A DNA stretch of 64,000 nucleotides from Aequitasia blattaphilus (GTDB lineage Bacteria; Bacillota; Clostridia; Lachnospirales; Lachnospiraceae), in contig NZ_JAMXOD010000004.1 of NCBI RefSeq assembly GCF_024721305.1, forward strand, positions 155,291 through 219,290, read 5' to 3'. This document shows, piece after piece, positions 37,910-46,064 of the stretch (position 1 is its first letter; each line of letters starts with the position of its first letter). Below the pieces are notes generated by a model, which did not search any database, was not told where the DNA came from, and was given only the letters and a program-made list of their open reading frames with translations. A program made the translations under genes and the position numbers.

Positions 37910-38842
37910 ATGAAAAAACCCTTAATTATAATATCTGGACCAACTGCAGTTGGAAAAACAGAACTTTCAGTTGCATTGGCAAAAAAAATAAACGGTGAAA
38001 TCATCTCTGCTGATTCCATGCAAGTTTATCAGGAAATGAATATTGGTTCTGCCAAAATCACCTCGGAGGAAATGGAAGGCATTCCCCATCATTTGATTGA
38101 TGTTTTAAATCCGAGAGAAGATTTTAATGTGGTGACATTCAAAAAAATGGCACTCGAAGCAATGGATAAGATTTACCAAAAAGGAAAAATCCCTATTCTT
38201 GTAGGCGGTACAGGATTTTATATTCAGGCATTGCTCTATGATACGGAATTCGCAGAAAACAAAGAAGACAAATCTTACCGTAATTATTTAGAAAACATTG
38301 CAAAAGAGGAGGGTAAAGAAGTTCTTTTTGACATGTTAAAAAAAGTGGATGAAAAAAGTACGAAAATTATTCATCCTAATAATGTAAAACGAGTCATTCG
38401 TGCTCTGGAATTTTTCAACGAAACAGGTTCTCCTATTTCGGAGCATAATAAGCGTGAAAAAGAAAAAGAATCTCCCTATCAATATTATTACTTTGTTTTA
38501 AATATGGAACGGGCAATTCTTTATGATCGGATTGACAAACGGGTGGATATTATGATAGAAGAGGGTCTTGTTGAAGAAGTTACCCACTTGAAAGAATTAG
38601 GATTAACTAAAAACATGGTCTCTATGCAAGGCCTGGGATATAAAGAAATCTTAGCCTTTTTAGAAGGTGAGATCACACTGGAAGAGGCAATCTATTTAAT
38701 TAAAAGAGACACAAGACATTTTGCAAAAAGACAGCTCACATGGCACAATGGGAAAAAAGATGTGATCTGGATTGAGAAGAATGAAGATTCTCTGGCAACA
38801 ATCTTGTCTTGTTTAAAAGGAGATATGAATATTTATGTATAG
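37910..38842 (+). CDS. miaA: tRNA dimethylallyltransferase MiaA
   Basis: Transfers dimethylallyl to A37 of tRNAs, making the substrate of MiaB. The 310 residues carry the P-loop ISGPTAVGKTELSVALA, ISADSMQVYQEMNIGSAK, LVGGTGFYIQALLYD and SMQGLGYKEI. It starts one base after mutL and overlaps the next gene by eight bases. Confidence 0.96.
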   Translation: MKKPLIIISGPTAVGKTELSVALAKKINGEIISADSMQVYQEMNIGSAKITSEEMEGIPHHLIDVLNPREDFNVVTFKKMALEAMDKIYQKGKIPILVGGTGFYIQALLYDTEFAENKEDKSYRNYLENIAKEEGKEVLFDMLKKVDEKSTKIIHPNNVKRVIRALEFFNETGSPISEHNKREKEKESPYQYYYFVLNMERAILYDRIDKRVDIMIEEGLVEEVTHLKELGLTKNMVSMQGLGYKEILAFLEGEITLEEAIYLIKRDTRHFAKRQLTWHNGKKDVIWIEKNEDSLATILSCLKGDMNIYV

Positions 38843-40100
38843 AGAACTTGGAATCAGCGAACTTGTAGAAACATTTGGGACGAAAATAGAAGAGAAGCTC
38901 ACAAATCGCTTTCAAAAAATTGATGATGTTGCAGAATACAATCAACTTAAGGTAATCAAAGCAATGCAAGACAATAAAGTAAACGTTTCTTGCTTTCAAT
39001 CTGCAAGTGGATATGGCTATGATGATGTGGGACGGGACACATTAGAAAAGGTATATGCAAGCATTTTCCATACAGAGGATGCCTTGGTACGTCCTATGAT
39101 TGCTTGTGGAACTCACGCTCTTAATATCGCGTTATCTGCAAATTTAAGACCGGGAGACGAACTATTTTCACCGGTGGGAAAACCTTACGATACCCTTGAA
39201 GGTGTGATTGGCATCCGAAAAGAAGAAGGTTCTCTAGCTGAGTACGGTATTACCTATCGGCAGGTGGATTTACTGGAAAGTGGAGATTTTGATTACGAAA
39301 ACATCAAAAAATCCATTCACGAAAAAACAAAAATGATTACCATTCAACGGTCAAAAGGATACCAGACAAGGCCTACTCTTAGCGTCCAAAAAATCGGCGA
39401 GCTTATTTCATTTATCCGAACAATAAAATCAGATGTCATTATCATGGTTGATAACTGTTACGGTGAATTTGTCGAAAATATTGAGCCTTCTGATGTTGGT
39501 GCAGATTTAGTGGTTGGTTCTCTGATTAAGAATCCCGGTGGTGGTTTGGCACCGATTGGCGGATATATTGCCGGAAAAGAAAAGTACGTAAGAGCTTGTG
39601 CATATCGGTTAAGTGCCCCAGGACTAGGAAAAGAAGTAGGCGCTTCCCTTTCTGTTATGCAATCCTTTTATCAAGGATTGTTTTTAGCTCCTACCGTAGT
39701 CGCATCTGCTCTAAAAGGAGCAATCTATGCAGCAAATATTTATGAGGCTCTTGGCTTTTCGGTTTATCCAAATGGAAGAGAAGACCGCTTTGATATTATT
39801 CAAGCTGTTACTCTTAATAGCCCGGAAAGAGTAATCGCCTTTTGTAAAGGAATCCAAGCTGCTGCCCCGGTGGACTCTTACGTTTCTCCAGAACCCTGGC
39901 CAATGCCTGGTTATGACAGCGATGTTATTATGGCTGCTGGAGCCTTTGTGCAAGGTTCTTCCATTGAATTAAGTGCTGACGGTCCTATAAAACCGCCTTA
40001 CAACGTCTATTTTCAAGGTGGCCTTACTTGGCCACATGCAAAATTTGGTATTTTAATGTCCTTAGAATATCTCCACAGAGGAGGGCTTGTTTCTATATGA
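38835..40100 (+). CDS. YnbB-type PLP enzyme (methionine gamma-lyase family / aluminium resistance)
   Basis: Fold-type I PLP enzyme of the family named aluminium resistance protein or methionine gamma-lyase-like, next to miaA or hfq in many Firmicutes. The 421 residues include FQSASGYGYDDVGRDTLEKV, MIACGTHALNIALSANLRPG, ITIQRSKGYQTRP, MVDNCYGEFVE and the PLP-lysine segment GSLIKNPGGGLAPIGGYIAG. The true substrate is not established; the aluminium name is historical. Overlaps miaA and the following flavoprotein (ATGA). Confidence 0.88.
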   Translation: MYRELGISELVETFGTKIEEKLTNRFQKIDDVAEYNQLKVIKAMQDNKVNVSCFQSASGYGYDDVGRDTLEKVYASIFHTEDALVRPMIACGTHALNIALSANLRPGDELFSPVGKPYDTLEGVIGIRKEEGSLAEYGITYRQVDLLESGDFDYENIKKSIHEKTKMITIQRSKGYQTRPTLSVQKIGELISFIRTIKSDVIIMVDNCYGEFVENIEPSDVGADLVVGSLIKNPGGGLAPIGGYIAGKEKYVRACAYRLSAPGLGKEVGASLSVMQSFYQGLFLAPTVVASALKGAIYAANIYEALGFSVYPNGREDRFDIIQAVTLNSPERVIAFCKGIQAAAPVDSYVSPEPWPMPGYDSDVIMAAGAFVQGSSIELSADGPIKPPYNVYFQGGLTWPHAKFGILMSLEYLHRGGLVSI

Positions 40101-41311
40101 AAATAGGAATTATAGGTGGCGGCGCATCTGGAATGATGGCTGCCATTTCCGCAAAAAGAAAAAATCCCCAATATGAAGTTCATATTTTTGAACGCAATGA
40201 GATACTTGGGCGTAAAATAAACGCCACAGGCAATGGACGGTGCAACTTTACAAATCTCTGTTTTGATAAAAATTTTTATTTTGGCGAGGAGAGGGATAGA
40301 ATCCTTTCCATATTAGAAGCTTTCTCTCCAAATGATACCCTTGATTTTTTCAATGATCTAGGTGTTCTTTATCATTTAAAAGATACCTATGCGTATCCCA
40401 GAAGCGAACAAGCTGCAACCGTGGTAGATGCCTTTACCCAGGAACTTAACCATCTTGGCGTTGTACTTCATTGTAACGCGGCTGTCACTGCAGTGGACAG
40501 AACTAAGCAGGGATACTGTCTTCGAACGGAACAACAAAATTTTTTCTTCGATAAAATAATCATTGCATCAGGCAGCAAAGCAAATCCTAAGTTAAGTGGT
40601 TACGGTGATGGATACTTGTTTGGAAAAAAACTTGGTCTTCAAATTGTCCCCGTTCTTCCCGCTCTTGTACAGCTTGTAGTTGCCAACAATCCATTAAAAA
40701 CGGCTGCAAAAACGCGCTGTTATGCAAGAGTTACTTCCGTGATTGACCAGCAAGAAGGTGATTCCCACAAAGGAGAGCTTCAAATTACTGATTACGGTAT
40801 CTCTGGCATCTTAGTGTTTCAAATCAGCAGACATATTTCAAAAGCCTTATGGGAAAAGAAGAGGGCTTCTGTACTTCTTGATTTTATGCCCGAGTACACC
40901 AAAGAAGAAGTCCTTCGTCTATTAACAAAATACTTTTATCACTCACGGACTACTTCCTGTGAAAATGTAATGGCAGGTTTTTTCCATCGAAAGGTTGGTA
41001 AGGTTTTGTTAAAGCAAAGTGGTATAGATGGTAACAAAAAGAACACAACCATCTCCAAAAAGGACTTGGAAGTTCTTTTGAAAAATATCAAAGAAATGAA
41101 ATTAACAATCACAGACACAAAAGGCTTTGACAGCGCACAAATTTGTCAGGGTGGAATTTCTCTCAAAGAAATCAACCCTCAAACTATGGAATCTTATCAG
41201 TATCCTGGGCTTTATATCACAGGAGAGGTTTTAGACGCCGACGGGATTTGTGGAGGATATAACCTCCAGTGGGCTTGGGCAACAGGAAATCTTGCAGGGA
41301 GAAATGTATGA
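40097..41311 (+). CDS. HI0933/BaiN-family flavoprotein
   Basis: FAD-dependent NAD(P)-linked oxidoreductase of the HI0933 (YhiN, BaiN, aminoacetone oxidase) family. The 404 residues open with MKIGIIGGGASGMMAAISAK, then LGRKINATGNGRCNFTN and YPRSEQAATVVDAF, and end GEVLDADGICGGYNLQWAWA. The ATG at 40097 overlaps the previous stop (ATGA). Substrate unknown: the bile-acid annotation used for some relatives should not be carried over without evidence. Confidence 0.9.
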   Translation: MKIGIIGGGASGMMAAISAKRKNPQYEVHIFERNEILGRKINATGNGRCNFTNLCFDKNFYFGEERDRILSILEAFSPNDTLDFFNDLGVLYHLKDTYAYPRSEQAATVVDAFTQELNHLGVVLHCNAAVTAVDRTKQGYCLRTEQQNFFFDKIIIASGSKANPKLSGYGDGYLFGKKLGLQIVPVLPALVQLVVANNPLKTAAKTRCYARVTSVIDQQEGDSHKGELQITDYGISGILVFQISRHISKALWEKKRASVLLDFMPEYTKEEVLRLLTKYFYHSRTTSCENVMAGFFHRKVGKVLLKQSGIDGNKKNTTISKKDLEVLLKNIKEMKLTITDTKGFDSAQICQGGISLKEINPQTMESYQYPGLYITGEVLDADGICGGYNLQWAWATGNLAGRNV

Positions 41312-42924
41312 TTCGAATTAGTCAATTAAAGCTTCCCGTTACCTACAGTGACGAGGAACTGAAGCAAAAAATACTGAAAACATTAAAAATAAAAGAAGAT
41401 TTTCTTCTTTCCTTTGAAATTCGTAAACGCTCAATGGATGCAAGAAAGAAACCGAATATCTTTTATGTATATACCATTGATGTCCTCTTAAAAAACGAAA
41501 AAAAATCATCCTACTTTCACGGACCAAATGTTACTTCTGTCAGTAAGGAGGTTCCTTTTTCTGTAGAAATAGAAGGAGAGAGACCTCTTTGTCATCCTCC
41601 TGTTGTAATTGGGAGCGGACCGGCAGGTTTGTTTTCTGCCCACCTCCTTGCAAGTTTGGGCTATCAGCCAATTTTAATCGAGCAAGGGGATGACGTAGAT
41701 AAGAGAGCTGCTATCGTAGATTACTTCTGGGAAACTGGTGAACTAGACCCTTTTACGAATGTACAATTTGGAGAAGGTGGTGCAGGAACATTTTCCGACG
41801 GAAAACTGAACACTCTTATTAAGGATAAGGATAAAAGAGGCCGATATGTATTGGAACTTTTTGTACGTCACGGTGCTCCGAAAGACATTCTTTATGACCA
41901 CAAGCCACATATTGGCACCGATCTTCTTCGTGAAGTTGTAAAAGGAATCCGGGAGGAGATAATATCTCTTGGTGGTACGGTTCTTTTCAACCAAAAATTT
42001 GAAGGCATTATCAAAAACTCCAGCAATTGTCTCGAGGAGATTCTTGTAAAGAATCTCAAAGAAAATAAGACCTATTCAATAAAAACCTCTATCTGTGTCC
42101 TGGCTATTGGCCATAGTGCCAGAGATACCTTTTATCAACTCTTCAATGAAGGGGTTTGTATGGAGCCGAAGTCTTTTGCTCTGGGGGTTCGTGTTCTCCA
42201 TAAGCAATCTTTAATCAACCGCTCCCAGTATGGAATCGAAATGGCAGATAAACTTCCTGCTGCCCCTTACAAAGTCACGGCTAATCTGCCCAATAGAAGA
42301 GGAGTCTATTCTTTTTGTATGTGTCCAGGTGGCTATGTTGTAAATGCCTCATCAGAAGAAGGACGTCTGGCAATCAATGGTATGAGCTATCATGATCGTG
42401 GAGGAGATTATGCAAACGCAGCAATTATTGTAACGGTTTCACCGAAGGACTATGCTTCCGAGCATCCCTTAGCTGGCATTGAATTTCAACGGACTTTAGA
42501 AGAAAAGGCCTACAGGATGGGAACAGGCTGTGTCCTATTGCAAACCTTTGGAGATTATCAAAAAAACAAACCTTCCCAAACCGGTCCCTCTCTTTGTGGT
42601 GCTGTAAAAGGCCAAATCAAATGGGGGAATGTCAGAGGCATTTTCCCTCTAGAATTAGGGGATGCTATTGAAGAAGGTATTTTGGCTTTTGATCAAAAAA
42701 TCAAAGGTTACGCTTCACCTGATACACTTCTTGCCGGAATCGAGAGCCGGACCTCTTCTCCAGTACGTATACAACGGGATGAAAAGGGCCAGAGTAATGT
42801 CCGGGGACTTTACCCATGTGGAGAAGGTGCAGGCTATGCAGGGGGCATTACCTCTGCCGCTATGGACGGTCTCAAGATTGCACAATTCATTGCAAAGGAT
42901 TTTAAGATATGCTATGATACCTAG
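41308..42924 (+). CDS. FAD-dependent dehydrogenase of the COG2509 type
   Basis: Second flavoprotein in tandem, 538 residues. A short N-terminal domain (MIRISQLKLPVTYSDEELKQ) precedes the FAD motif PPVVIGSGPAGLFSAHLLAS (about residue 95), NVQFGEGGAGTFSDGKL and an ending with CGEGAGYAGGITSAAMDGLK. This uncharacterised class is widespread in anaerobes. The ATG at 41308 is coupled to the previous gene (ATGA) and preferred to an earlier frame start at 41269. Its adjacency to the HI0933 gene suggests related redox roles, but this is inference. Confidence 0.88.
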   Translation: MIRISQLKLPVTYSDEELKQKILKTLKIKEDFLLSFEIRKRSMDARKKPNIFYVYTIDVLLKNEKKSSYFHGPNVTSVSKEVPFSVEIEGERPLCHPPVVIGSGPAGLFSAHLLASLGYQPILIEQGDDVDKRAAIVDYFWETGELDPFTNVQFGEGGAGTFSDGKLNTLIKDKDKRGRYVLELFVRHGAPKDILYDHKPHIGTDLLREVVKGIREEIISLGGTVLFNQKFEGIIKNSSNCLEEILVKNLKENKTYSIKTSICVLAIGHSARDTFYQLFNEGVCMEPKSFALGVRVLHKQSLINRSQYGIEMADKLPAAPYKVTANLPNRRGVYSFCMCPGGYVVNASSEEGRLAINGMSYHDRGGDYANAAIIVTVSPKDYASEHPLAGIEFQRTLEEKAYRMGTGCVLLQTFGDYQKNKPSQTGPSLCGAVKGQIKWGNVRGIFPLELGDAIEEGILAFDQKIKGYASPDTLLAGIESRTSSPVRIQRDEKGQSNVRGLYPCGEGAGYAGGITSAAMDGLKIAQFIAKDFKICYDT

Positions 42925-42948
42925 GATAGTACGAGTCTGTAATTAATA

Positions 42949-43638
42949 ATGAAACAATCAAATATAAAAGGAATTCATGAGTCTGAACGTCCCTATGAAA
43001 AATGTCTAAAACACGGTGTCAGCGCCCTGACAGATGCAGAACTTCTAGCTGTTCTTTTAAGAAGTGGAACCAGCGGAATCAATGTTTTAGATTTGGCACG
43101 ATCCCTTCTCTATCAAGGTTCTGGAGATGGTATTTTATCGATTCACCACTATAACTATGAAACCTTGATTCAAAAAAAAGGCATCGGTCACGTGAAAGCA
43201 GTTCAGATATTGTGTCTTTCCGAGTTTACAAGAAGGCTCTCGCAAGCGAAAGCGAAAGAGCCTTTATGTTTTACCAATCCTTCCACCATTGCAAGCTATT
43301 ATATGGAAGAATTACGACACAAAAAGCAAGAACAAGTAAAACTCTTGATGTTAAATACAAAAGCAGGACTTATTGGGGAGAGAGATATTTTTAAGGGGAC
43401 AGTCAATGCAAGTATGATAACACCAAGAGAATTATTTATTGAGGCTTTAAAATCTCAGGCAGTTTCCATTATCCTGATTCACAATCACCCCAGTGGAGAT
43501 CCAACTCCCAGCAGCGAGGATATTGTGATTACCAAGCGGATAGAACAGTGTGGAAAACTAATTGGAATTGATCTTTTAGATCACATTATAATTGGTGACA
43601 AATGCTATGTTAGTCTCAGGCAAAAAAACTTGCTGTAA
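42949..43638 (+). CDS. radC: RadC family protein (JAMM/MPN+ domain)
   Basis: RadC-like protein, 229 residues, with N-terminal helix-hairpin-helix (KKGIGHVKAVQIL) and a C-terminal JAMM metal site in ILIHNHPSGDPTPSSEDI. Historically linked to DNA repair, though direct function is unproven. It sits just ahead of mreBCD as in Bacillus and many Firmicutes. No good ribosome site before the ATG. Confidence 0.93.
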   Translation: MKQSNIKGIHESERPYEKCLKHGVSALTDAELLAVLLRSGTSGINVLDLARSLLYQGSGDGILSIHHYNYETLIQKKGIGHVKAVQILCLSEFTRRLSQAKAKEPLCFTNPSTIASYYMEELRHKKQEQVKLLMLNTKAGLIGERDIFKGTVNASMITPRELFIEALKSQAVSIILIHNHPSGDPTPSSEDIVITKRIEQCGKLIGIDLLDHIIIGDKCYVSLRQKNLL

Positions 43639-43657
43639 CAGAGAAAGGGGAGCAACT

Positions 43658-44680
43658 GTGGTGCGAAATGTATACGGACTTGATTTAGGGTCCAGTGAAA
43701 TAAAGATTTACGACAAAAGACAGGATAAAATTTGGTCAGAAAAGACGGTTTTAGCCCTCTCTAATAGAACGGATATTCTCGCTTTTGGCAACGACGCCTT
43801 TGAAATGTACGAAAAAACTCCCGGTAATATCGAGGTTGTCTTTCCCATGAAAGAGGGTGTTATCTCAAAATTTGACAATATGCAGAATTTACTTTCTTTG
43901 CTTTTGAGAAAAGACAAGAACTTTTCAAGAGGGTCTGCCTACGTAGTTGCAGTTCCTACTGATGTAACTGAAGTTGAGAAGAAGGCCTTCTTTGATTTAG
44001 TAATTCATTCGAATGCAAAAGCCAAAGAGGTAAATATTGTTGAAAGGTCTATTGCCGATGCGATAGGTCTTAATATTGATGTAGAAAACACAAACGGTGT
44101 TATGATTGCCAACTTCGGTGGTGAGACTACGGAGATTTCTGTATTAGCCGGTGGCGGTATGGTTCTGAATAAATTGGTTAAAATCGGTGGTTATCATTAT
44201 GATCAAGCCATTGTAAACCTGGTACGACGCAGTCAGGACTTTTTAATTGGAATGAGAACTGCTGAGGTGCTTCGCAAAGAATTTTCTGTATTTAGTGATG
44301 ATACTTTATCCGGTAAGGTGGTCTCAGGAAGAGATTTGATTACCGGTGTTCCTATGCAGAAAAACATCGGAATCAATGTGGTACGAGCTTCTATAAAAGA
44401 TCCTCTAAATGAATGCGTGCGCGCTATGTTCTCCCTTTTGGATCGAACGCCCCCTGAAGTACGTAAGGCTATTTATGAAAATGGACTTTATATTACAGGT
44501 GGTATTGCCAATATGAAAGGCCTTGAGCATTATATCGAACGCTCTATTAATATCAAAACAAAAGTGGCTGCAAAACCAAGTGTTACCGCGATCCGTGGTT
44601 TGAACAAAATTGTCATGTCAAAAGAATTAAAGAAAATGGCTTATTCGATGTTAAACGAAAGCTACAGGTGGATGAGATAA
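43658..44680 (+). CDS. mreB: MreB-like actin homologue (divergent nucleotide site)
   Basis: Actin-fold protein at the head of the mreBCD-PBP2-rodA elongation cluster, expected to organise side-wall synthesis. The 340 residues show phosphate motif 1 as VYGLDLGSSEIKIYDK. The usual VDIGGGTTE of phosphate motif 2 reads IANFGGETTEISVLAGGG, with Asp replaced by Asn and a Gly by Glu. The C-terminal adenosine motif is LYITGGIANMKG. The GTG at 43658, with AAAGGGGAG before it, is the likely start; the GTG at 43661 is equally possible. Position and length support MreB, but hydrolysis may be altered. Confidence 0.88.
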   Translation: MVRNVYGLDLGSSEIKIYDKRQDKIWSEKTVLALSNRTDILAFGNDAFEMYEKTPGNIEVVFPMKEGVISKFDNMQNLLSLLLRKDKNFSRGSAYVVAVPTDVTEVEKKAFFDLVIHSNAKAKEVNIVERSIADAIGLNIDVENTNGVMIANFGGETTEISVLAGGGMVLNKLVKIGGYHYDQAIVNLVRRSQDFLIGMRTAEVLRKEFSVFSDDTLSGKVVSGRDLITGVPMQKNIGINVVRASIKDPLNECVRAMFSLLDRTPPEVRKAIYENGLYITGGIANMKGLEHYIERSINIKTKVAAKPSVTAIRGLNKIVMSKELKKMAYSMLNESYRWMR

Positions 44681-44681
44681 T

Positions 44682-45542
44682 ATGAAAATCAGAAATTTAA
44701 ATTCGATAAAAAGTAAACATTGGTTGCTTATTCTCCTGGCAGTAGGAGTGCTTTTGGTCGGAATTGATTCCCTGACAGATGGAAAAACTCCGATTCGCTA
44801 TTTAACAAGCTACACCATTGTTCCTCTGCAAAAAGGAATTAGCAACGTAGGTGCCTGGATGAATGATTTTTCAGACAGTTACAAAACACTGGCTGAGATG
44901 AAGGAACAAAATAAGGAATTGGAAAATCGTGTAAATGAGCTTACGACAGAGAATATTCGTTTGAATCAAAATCAATTCGAATTAGAAAGACTTCGAGATC
45001 TCTACAAATTAGACGAAGATTATTCGGATTATGAAAAAGTGGGTGCACGAGTGATTGCAAACAACGGAAGTAATTGGTTTAGTGATTTTCTTATTGATAA
45101 AGGCAGCAAAGACGGCATTAAGAAAAATGCCACTGTATTAGCCGGTGCCGGTCTTGTTGGGATTGTTACGGAAGTCAATAGCCATACTGCCATTGTGCGC
45201 TCCATTATCGATGATGCCAGCAATGTAAGTGGAATGATTTTATCTACGTCAGATACTTGTGTGGTCCGAGGTGATTTAACGGAACTTTCCAATGGAAAAA
45301 TCCCCTTCGAAAAACTGGCCAACAATGATAATGTGGTAGAGGTAGGAGAGCAGATTGTAACTTCTCACATCAGCCCTTCTTTTTTACAGGGTATCTTAAT
45401 CGGATATGTGAGTGAAGTCAATGTTGATGCCAACAAACTAACCCGATCTGGATATATTACACCAGCGGTGGATTTTTCAAAACTGCAAGAGGTCTTAGTC
45501 ATTACAACTACAAAGGAAGAACTCACTCAGAGTAAGGAGTAG
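44682..45542 (+). CDS. mreC: Rod shape-determining protein MreC
   Basis: Bitopic scaffold of the elongasome, 286 residues: a short cytoplasmic basic N-terminus, one membrane helix (HWLLILLAVGVLLVGIDSL), a coiled coil around residues 65-105 and the beta-barrel domain with GARVIANNGSNWFSDFLIDK and AGAGLVGIVTEVNSHTA. Starts one base after mreB. Confidence 0.95.
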   Translation: MKIRNLNSIKSKHWLLILLAVGVLLVGIDSLTDGKTPIRYLTSYTIVPLQKGISNVGAWMNDFSDSYKTLAEMKEQNKELENRVNELTTENIRLNQNQFELERLRDLYKLDEDYSDYEKVGARVIANNGSNWFSDFLIDKGSKDGIKKNATVLAGAGLVGIVTEVNSHTAIVRSIIDDASNVSGMILSTSDTCVVRGDLTELSNGKIPFEKLANNDNVVEVGEQIVTSHISPSFLQGILIGYVSEVNVDANKLTRSGYITPAVDFSKLQEVLVITTTKEELTQSKE

Positions 45543-45545
45543 GCT

Positions 45546-46064
45546 ATGAAAAGAAAAATAATTACAGGCATTATTATTGTCCTCTGCTTTCTCTTACAGA
45601 CAACGGTATTTGATGCTCTTTCATTTTCCCATATAAAGCCCAATTTACTCATAATCGTTACTGCATCTTTTGGATTTATGCGAGGGAAAAAATCCGGTAT
45701 GTTTGTAGGTTTTATCTGTGGCTTATTAAGTGATATGGCCTTTGGTAATATTTTAGGCTTTGATGGAATTATTTTCACTCTTATTGGATATGGAAATGGA
45801 TTTTTCCATCGTATCTTTTTTGACGATGATATAAAGCTTCCCCTTGCCCTCATTGGCATCAGTGATTTCCTGTATGGAGTCGTGGTGTATTTAACAGCCT
45901 TTCTGCTGCAGGGAGATTTCCGTTTTCCTTATTATCTTCTCCATGTCATTTTACCCGAGCTTGTATATACAATAGTAATTACCTTGGTACTGTATCAAAT
46001 CATTCTTTATATTAACAAAAAACTAACAAAAGAAGAACAAAGGAGTGCAAGCAAATTTGTCTAA
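45546..46064 (+). CDS. mreD: Rod shape-determining protein MreD
   Basis: Integral membrane partner of MreC, 172 residues with about five hydrophobic segments and family features such as IKPNLLIIVTASFGFMRGKK and GFICGLLSDMAFG. Three bases after mreC; its end overlaps the probable start of the PBP2 gene by eight bases. Confidence 0.93.
   Translation: MKRKIITGIIIVLCFLLQTTVFDALSFSHIKPNLLIIVTASFGFMRGKKSGMFVGFICGLLSDMAFGNILGFDGIIFTLIGYGNGFFHRIFFDDDIKLPLALIGISDFLYGVVVYLTAFLLQGDFRFPYYLLHVILPELVYTIVITLVLYQIILYINKKLTKEEQRSASKFV

Noticed and set aside
43233-43264. Terminator-like hairpin AAGGCTCT/AGAGCCTT inside radC
   Set aside because: Fully inside a conserved coding region, two-base bulge and no T tract; probably chance, although strong.
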